Below are positions 6,242-10,014 of a stretch of 10,014 nt of DNA, piece after piece; within the stretch, counting starts at the first letter, position 1, and the number at the start of each line of letters is the position of its first letter. The position numbers were made by a program, and so were the translations under genes. Source of the DNA: Verrucomicrobiota bacterium (lineage in GTDB: Bacteria > Verrucomicrobiota > Verrucomicrobiia > Limisphaerales > UBA1096); NCBI GenBank assembly GCA_015658765.1, contig DQOE01000301.1:1-10014 (forward strand), written 5' to 3'. The notes below the pieces were generated by a model that saw nothing but the letters and a program-made list of their open reading frames with translations, was not told where the DNA came from and did no database searches.

Positions 6242-7063
6242 GTGCGCCGGTTGGTCTTCCCAGTCATCCTCCTGTTTTGGCTGGCGATGAATGCGCTCCT
6301 TTGGCGTGCCGAGTACGGCGACACTGATCGCGGCAGCCGCGTCTCTAACGACGTGGTGCTCAATAAAATCTTCAACGCACCCGACGCCTCCAACCTGCGG
6401 GTTTCGCAGAACGGCACGTCGCTTGGCTTCGTCCATTGGAAAATCATCCCCGACGAGGTTTACTTCAGCGGCACCAACCAGCCGGCCGGGCGCGTCGAGT
6501 CGATCACGGGCTACACCCTCGCGCTCGATGGCCGGATCCAAGTCGAGTCGATAAAGACGAAAATGCGGTTCACCCTCCGCTCGACACTCGACGCCGGCCT
6601 CGGTTGGCAAAACGTCAGCGCCACGATCGACCTGCCGCCCAGCACGTGGGAGTTTGCGGCGGCGGCAACCAACCAAGTGCTGAGCGTGAAACACGACGGG
6701 GCGCTTGGCAAATGGGAACGAACGACACCGCTTGGCCAACTGCGAAACCCCGCCGCATTGCTCGAGCCGTTCGCCGGGTCGGTTTTTGCGCCGTTGCTCA
6801 AGCCGTTGCTGCCGCCCGCCGCCGCGCTTGGCCAAGCCGGCTCCGCGCCGATTGAGCTTGGCCTCGAGTGGGCCGCCTACAACGACGCGATCCGGCTCGG
6901 CAGCACGCGCGTCCGCATTTATCGCATCGAGGCCAAGCTGCTCGGCGAGCGTGTGGTGACCGTGCTGGTGAGCCGGGTGGGCGAGATTTTGCAGGTCACT
7001 TTCCCCGGCCAACTCGAGTTCACCAACGAAAGTTTCCCCCTGAAAAAAGAAGCGGAAAAATGA
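6242..7063 (+). CDS. Membrane-anchored protein of unknown function, linked to ABC exporter
   Basis: This 273-residue protein starts at GTG (6242), 9 nt after the LysM gene. I do not recognise a family. The N terminus is one hydrophobic segment (about residues 4-20, LVFPVILLFWLAMNALL) without a clear cleavage site, so it is probably a signal anchor with the rest outside the cytoplasm. The remainder looks like a mixed beta-rich domain: repeated short strands such as GYTLALDGRIQVESIKTKMRF near 90-110, then a Pro/Leu-rich stretch (170-196, AALLEPFAGS...LLKPLLPP), then RVRIYRIEAKLLGERVVTVLVSRVGEILQVTFPG (223-256). Its stop overlaps the start of the ABC ATPase as ATGA, which implies translational coupling. 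A job as a periplasmic partner or substrate-sensing subunit of the exporter is inference from this coupling. The start is uncertain because it is GTG without a Shine-Dalgarno sequence; no ATG lies nearby upstream in frame. Confidence 0.75.
   Translation: MRRLVFPVILLFWLAMNALLWRAEYGDTDRGSRVSNDVVLNKIFNAPDASNLRVSQNGTSLGFVHWKIIPDEVYFSGTNQPAGRVESITGYTLALDGRIQVESIKTKMRFTLRSTLDAGLGWQNVSATIDLPPSTWEFAAAATNQVLSVKHDGALGKWERTTPLGQLRNPAALLEPFAGSVFAPLLKPLLPPAAALGQAGSAPIELGLEWAAYNDAIRLGSTRVRIYRIEAKLLGERVVTVLVSRVGEILQVTFPGQLEFTNESFPLKKEAEK
6826..6837. repeat. GCTTGGCCAAGC palindrome, dispersed motif copy
   Basis: This is a perfect 12-bp palindrome inside the unknown membrane-anchored gene, coding ALGQA in the frame CTT-GGC-CAA. 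The same 12-mer recurs at 8758-8769 and in the core of 9507-9522. Its TTGGCCAA centre occurs seven times in the window. Confidence 0.6.
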
Positions 7064-7782
7064 TCGAAATCGAGCAATTAACGAAGCAATTCGGCGATTT
7101 ACGGGCAGTCGACGACGTCAGTCTGGCCGTGCCGGCGGGCGAGTTTTTCGTCATTCTTGGCCCGAATGCGGCCGGCAAAACCACCACCATCAAGGTCATG
7201 GCTGGGCTAATGAAACCGACGAGCGGCTCGGTGCGGATTTGCGGATTCGACATCGGTACCAGCCCGATCGAGGCGCGCCGCCGCATGGCCTATGTGCCGG
7301 ATTTTCCGTTCCTCTATGACAAGCTCACGCCGGCTGAGTTTTTCCGTTTCACCGGCAAGTTGTTCGGGATGAAGGACGCCGCGATGGAGGCCGAGGCCGA
7401 GCACCTGGCCAAGCGGTTCAACCTCGGCGAGTTTTTGGCCAAGCCGATCGAGAGTCTCTCGCACGGCACCAAGCAGCGCGTGGCCATCGTCTCCGCGCTG
7501 ATGCACTCGCCGGAGGTCGTCGTGTTCGACGAGCCGATGGTCGGGCTGGATCCGCACCATTCCCGCGTGCTCAAGGACATCCTGCGCGAACAGGCCGACG
7601 CCGGCGTGACGGTGTTTGTCTCCACCCACCAACTCAGCGTCGCCGAGGAAATGGCCGACCGCATCGGCATCATGCACCAGGGGCGACTGGTTGCCGTCGG
7701 GTCGCACGAGGAGTTGCAGGCAGCGAACCGGGACAGCACGCTCGAGTCGATTTTTCTGTCGCTCACTGACGACGACGCATGA
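7060..7782 (+). CDS. ABC transporter ATP-binding protein (ABC-2 exporter type)
   Basis: This 240-residue cytoplasmic ATPase should power the permease encoded next. Motifs in order: Walker A GPNAAGKTT (34-42), a Q-loop region YVPDFPFLYD (78-87) in which the usual Gln is replaced, as is common in ABC-2-type ATPases, signature LSHGTKQR (133-140), Walker B VVVFDEP (153-159) with catalytic E158, D-loop GLDP (162-165) and H-loop H190 in STHQL. The first variable Gly of Walker A (GxxGxGKT) is Ala here (A37); the key Gly-Lys-Thr is intact. The ATG at 7060 overlaps the upstream stop as ATGA and starts exactly where ABC homology begins (MIEIEQLTKQFGD). The frame is open further upstream to 6868, but that stretch lies in the preceding gene. 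Its stop overlaps the permease start, again as ATGA. The length and motifs fit drug, polysaccharide or unknown-substrate exporters; the substrate cannot be told. Confidence 0.95.
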   Translation: MIEIEQLTKQFGDLRAVDDVSLAVPAGEFFVILGPNAAGKTTTIKVMAGLMKPTSGSVRICGFDIGTSPIEARRRMAYVPDFPFLYDKLTPAEFFRFTGKLFGMKDAAMEAEAEHLAKRFNLGEFLAKPIESLSHGTKQRVAIVSALMHSPEVVVFDEPMVGLDPHHSRVLKDILREQADAGVTVFVSTHQLSVAEEMADRIGIMHQGRLVAVGSHEELQAANRDSTLESIFLSLTDDDA

Positions 7783-9506
7783 ACGACGCGAAGCCCATTC
7801 CGCACTGGCGGCTTTTGGCCGGGGTCAACCGCACGCAAAGCTGGCGGCGGCTCAAGTCGGCGGTGGCGCACTCTCGGCTGCACGCGTTCCTCATGGGCCT
7901 GTTCGTCTTGAGTTACGCCTTGCTGGCGTACGCGCTGTTTCACAAGGCGCTGCAGTTCACCTCGAGCTTCCCCGGCCTGGGGCCGGTGCTGATCGAGCGG
8001 ATGATGTTCCTGTTGTTCGCGTTCCTGTTTTTGCTGCTGCTGCTCAGCAACGTCATCATCAACTTCACCAACCTGTTCCGAAACAGGGAAACGCATTTTC
8101 TGCTGTCGCTACCGGTGCCGCATCAGGTGGTTTATCGGTGGAAAATTTTCGAGTCCGGCATCCTGGCGTCGTGGGCGTTTTTGTTTTTGATCGCACCACT
8201 CGTGGCGGCGTACGGGACGACCTACAACGCGCCGTGGCATTTTTATTTTGTGACGCCGCTGTTCGTGGCGCTGTTCGTCGTTCTGCCGGCCATCCTCGGC
8301 AGTTGGGCGGCAATCGGGCTGGCGCGGTGGCTGGACCGGCTGGCGTTCCAGGTGACCGCCGTGCTGGCGGTGATCGTGCTGATCGTCTTTGTCAGCTCGT
8401 GGCTGCAGCCGGAGACGGTGACCGACGAGATGCTCGAGACGCGCGTGCTCGACGTCGTCGATCGGTTGCTGTCGCGCACGCGGTTTTCGCTGTTCCCGTT
8501 CCTGCCAAGCTACTGGGTGTCGAGCGGGATCACCCAATGGGTCGAGGGCGCGTTGATGGGAACGTTTTTCTTTGGCTTGGTTTTGCTCAGTCACACGCTC
8601 TTTTTCGGCTACCTCGCCTCGACGCGCACGGGCGGTTTTTTTTACGGGGCGCTCTCAGCGGTGAACAGCCGTGGCGGCGGCGCGACGGCCCTTTGGAAAT
8701 TCTGGCGGCGCAAACCACCGTTGGGCCAAGCGGCGTTCGCGCCCAAGCCACTCGACCGCTTGGCCAAGCTGCTGTGGTGGGGGAGTGCCGACACGCGGTC
8801 GCTGATCGTGAAAGACATCCGCACCTTTTGGCGGGACGCAACGCAGTGGGGCCAGTCGCTGATCCTGCTTGGCCTGTTGATCGCATACATCGTGAACCTC
8901 CGCCATTTCTCGCACCGGCTGACGAGCGATTTTTGGATCGACCTCACCTCGTACCTGAACCTCGGTGCGTGCGCGCTGAACCTCGCCACGTTGACGACCC
9001 GCTTCGTCTTCCCGCAAATCTCGCTCGAGGGCAAACGCATATGGATCATCGGCATGGCGCCGCTCGGGATGCGCCGCACGCTCATGGCCAAGTTCCTCTT
9101 TTCCACCGCCGTGTCGATGAGCGTGACGATGGCGCTGGTGGGGGCGTCATGCGCGATGCTCTCGATTCCGCTGGAGCGCATTCTGTACTTCACGCTGACC
9201 GTCGGCGTGATGGCGTTCACGCTCAACGCGCTGGCGGTGGGTCTCGGCGCGGTGTACCCGAACTTCCGCGAGGACAACCCGAGCAAGATCGTCAGCGGGT
9301 TCGGCGGCACGCTCTGCCTTGTGCTGAGTTTCCTCTACATCATTGGCATGCTGAGCCTGATGGCGGCGACATCGCGCTGGGCATTCGGCGGCAGCTCGGC
9401 GGTGATTTTCGGTCTGGGTTGGGCGCTGTTCCTCGGCGGCTCATTCCTGCTCGGCTGGCTGCCGCTGCGAACCGGCATCCGCAAAATGGCCAGCGTGGAA
9501 ATCTAG
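7779..9506 (+). CDS. ABC-2-type permease (ABC_tran_2-like exporter subunit)
   Basis: This 575-residue polytopic membrane protein is the channel partner of the ATPase just upstream (ATGA overlap). About twelve hydrophobic segments are visible, including 37-58, 71-95, 126-147, 158-182, 190-208, 257-279, 360-373, 390-408, 440-465, 470-492, 508-531 and 538-562. A cytoplasmic loop near 290-345 carries basic residues (KFWRRKPP, 307-314). NRETHFLLSLPV (102-113), PQISLEGKRIWII (412-424) and YPNFREDNPSKIVSGFGG (493-510) resemble conserved stretches of large ABC-2-like permeases in the Pfam family I know as ABC_tran_2; this is recalled, not searched. It is twice the size of a typical ABC-2 permease, so one polypeptide may supply both half-channels. 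It ends 19 bp before the convergent recJ stop. A 704-codon frame overlapping it on the same strand (7616-9730) is rich in Arg, Gly and Ala and is a shadow. The substrate is unknown. Confidence 0.9.
   Translation: MNDAKPIPHWRLLAGVNRTQSWRRLKSAVAHSRLHAFLMGLFVLSYALLAYALFHKALQFTSSFPGLGPVLIERMMFLLFAFLFLLLLLSNVIINFTNLFRNRETHFLLSLPVPHQVVYRWKIFESGILASWAFLFLIAPLVAAYGTTYNAPWHFYFVTPLFVALFVVLPAILGSWAAIGLARWLDRLAFQVTAVLAVIVLIVFVSSWLQPETVTDEMLETRVLDVVDRLLSRTRFSLFPFLPSYWVSSGITQWVEGALMGTFFFGLVLLSHTLFFGYLASTRTGGFFYGALSAVNSRGGGATALWKFWRRKPPLGQAAFAPKPLDRLAKLLWWGSADTRSLIVKDIRTFWRDATQWGQSLILLGLLIAYIVNLRHFSHRLTSDFWIDLTSYLNLGACALNLATLTTRFVFPQISLEGKRIWIIGMAPLGMRRTLMAKFLFSTAVSMSVTMALVGASCAMLSIPLERILYFTLTVGVMAFTLNALAVGLGAVYPNFREDNPSKIVSGFGGTLCLVLSFLYIIGMLSLMAATSRWAFGGSSAVIFGLGWALFLGGSFLLGWLPLRTGIRKMASVEI
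8758..8769. repeat. GCTTGGCCAAGC palindrome, dispersed motif copy
   Basis: This is a second exact copy of the 12-bp palindrome, inside the permease gene, where it codes RLAKL in the frame TTG-GCC-AAG. The reading frame differs from that of the copy at 6826. The left flank extends it to CCGCTTGGCCAAGC, nearly the full 16-bp intergenic form. Confidence 0.6.
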
Positions 9507-9522
9507 CCGCTTGGCCAAGCGG
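9507..9522. repeat. Perfect 16-bp palindrome CCGCTTGGCCAAGCGG at a convergent gene junction
   Basis: The palindrome begins at the base after the permease stop codon and ends 3 bp before the recJ stop. As RNA it could fold into a 6-bp stem (CCGCTT/AAGCGG) with a GGCC loop from either strand. Neither side has a good T-tract (GGGTCAGTCTTT on +, CTAGATTT on -), so termination would be weak or factor-assisted. It is the most complete copy of the TTGGCCAA-centred motif found elsewhere in the window and the only one between genes. Confidence 0.7.
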
Positions 9523-9525
9523 GGG

Positions 9526-10014
9526 TCAGTCTTTGGCGGGGCGCCAGTCGATTAGTTTTAGCTGGACGGTTCGGCGGTCGTTGAAGTCGTTGATCTGCGG
9601 CGCGATGGCGATGTCGAAGGTGTCTTTCGGCTCGTCCTCGGGCTTGAGGTTCCACGCGACGACTTCGCAGGCACCGCGCTCGTCGGTCACCCAGAACTTG
9701 GCGTGCTGTTTGTCGCGGCCCATTCGGTAAACAGGACTCGACAGGGTGAGTCCGGCGACGAGGAGCTGGATCTCCGGGTTGCCCTGGCCAAGCGGCTCGA
9801 GTTGGCGCATTTCCTCGACGTGCACCAGAGTCAGTTCCGAGAGGTCGGTCTCGGCGTCGAGCTTGAGCGGCGGCTGGAACATGTCGGGCGTGATGGTCTT
9901 CTTGGCGATCTCGTTAATCCGTTCGCGGAAGGCGTCGAGCCGGCCGGGCTTGACGGAGACGCCGGCGGCCATGGCGTGTCCGCCGTGGTCGTTGAGCAGG
10001 TCGTCGCAGCCGCG
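9526..10014 (-). CDS. recJ: Single-stranded-DNA exonuclease RecJ, C-terminal part (partial)
   Basis: RecJ is a 5'-3' single-strand DNA exonuclease of recombination and mismatch or excision repair. The window holds the last 162 residues; the catalytic DHH domain lies beyond base 10014. Reading from the edge, the DHHA1 motif GGHAMAAG is at visible residues 11-18, followed by the helical linker (FRERINEIAKK, near 29-39) and the C-terminal OB-like domain with LEPLGQGNPE (72-81), a landmark of RecJ proteins, and strands through AKFWVTDERGACEVVAWN (105-122) to the end. An ATG lies in this fragment at 9972, but it falls inside the GGHAMAAG motif, so it is not the true start. The gene runs convergent to the ABC permease with a 19-bp gap containing a palindrome. 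Ending soon after the OB-like domain is normal for shorter RecJ proteins. Confidence 0.93.
   Translation of the reverse strand, partial: RGCDDLLNDHGGHAMAAGVSVKPGRLDAFRERINEIAKKTITPDMFQPPLKLDAETDLSELTLVHVEEMRQLEPLGQGNPEIQLLVAGLTLSSPVYRMGRDKQHAKFWVTDERGACEVVAWNLKPEDEPKDTFDIAIAPQINDFNDRRTVQLKLIDWRPAKD

Noticed and set aside
6868..7059. An upstream extension of the ABC ATPase frame.
   Set aside because: It lies within the preceding gene. ABC homology starts at the ATG at 7060, which overlaps that gene's stop as ATGA.
7616..9730. A 704-codon open frame on the + strand overlapping the ABC permease.
   Set aside because: Its composition (Arg, Gly, Ala, His-rich) is that of a GC-rich shadow frame. 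The permease frame has coherent membrane helices and an ATGA junction with its ATPase.
9526..9972. The RecJ fragment read as a complete 148-residue protein starting at ATG 9972.
   Set aside because: The frame continues to the window edge, and the ATG is the Met inside the conserved GGHAMAAG motif of RecJ, so the protein is cut by the window.

Overview
The window is GC-rich, gene-dense bacterial chromosome with short intergenic gaps and no visible mobile element, CRISPR array, tRNA or rRNA. Three things suggest a Verrucomicrobiota-like bacterium (Limisphaerales/Pedosphaera group): a DUF3106 secreted protein, an ABC exporter whose permease resembles the ABC_tran_2 family, and starts that lack Shine-Dalgarno sequences. 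This placement is inferred from gene content and style only and is moderately uncertain.

Layout. (1) Bases 1-2666, + strand, look like one operon: the C-terminal end of an unidentified protein, a DUF3106-type exported helical-repeat protein, lgt (prolipoprotein diacylglyceryl transferase) and an exported metallo-beta-lactamase-fold hydrolase. Gaps are 4 to 16 nt. (2) This run converges on ftsK (- strand, 5287 to 2681), an 868-residue FtsK/SpoIIIE DNA translocase. A hairpin between the two genes contains both stop codons and looks like a bidirectional terminator. (3) A 153-bp divergent intergenic region (5288-5440) with a small inverted repeat separates ftsK from a second + strand operon. That operon encodes a LysM/TPR-like lipoprotein, an unknown membrane-anchored protein, an ABC ATPase and an ABC-2-type permease; the last three overlap through ATGA junctions. 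(4) The permease converges on recJ (- strand, 9526 to beyond 10014), of which only the C-terminal part is visible. A perfect 16-bp palindrome fills most of the 19-bp gap.

How it fits together. Most of the window concerns the cell envelope: lipoprotein modification (Lgt), a predicted Lgt substrate (the LysM lipoprotein), exported proteins and an ABC exporter with a co-transcribed accessory protein. FtsK and RecJ are housekeeping chromosome-segregation and DNA-repair proteins.

The least expected signal is a dispersed palindrome. TTGGCCAA occurs seven times, often inside the longer GCTTGGCCAAGC or CCGCTTGGCCAAGCGG. It lies in two different reading frames, on both sides of strand changes, and once between genes, where the full 16-bp form sits at a convergent gene junction. 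This resembles the behaviour of genome-wide iterated motifs such as DNA uptake sequences or HIP1. I see no clear new defence or biosynthetic system.
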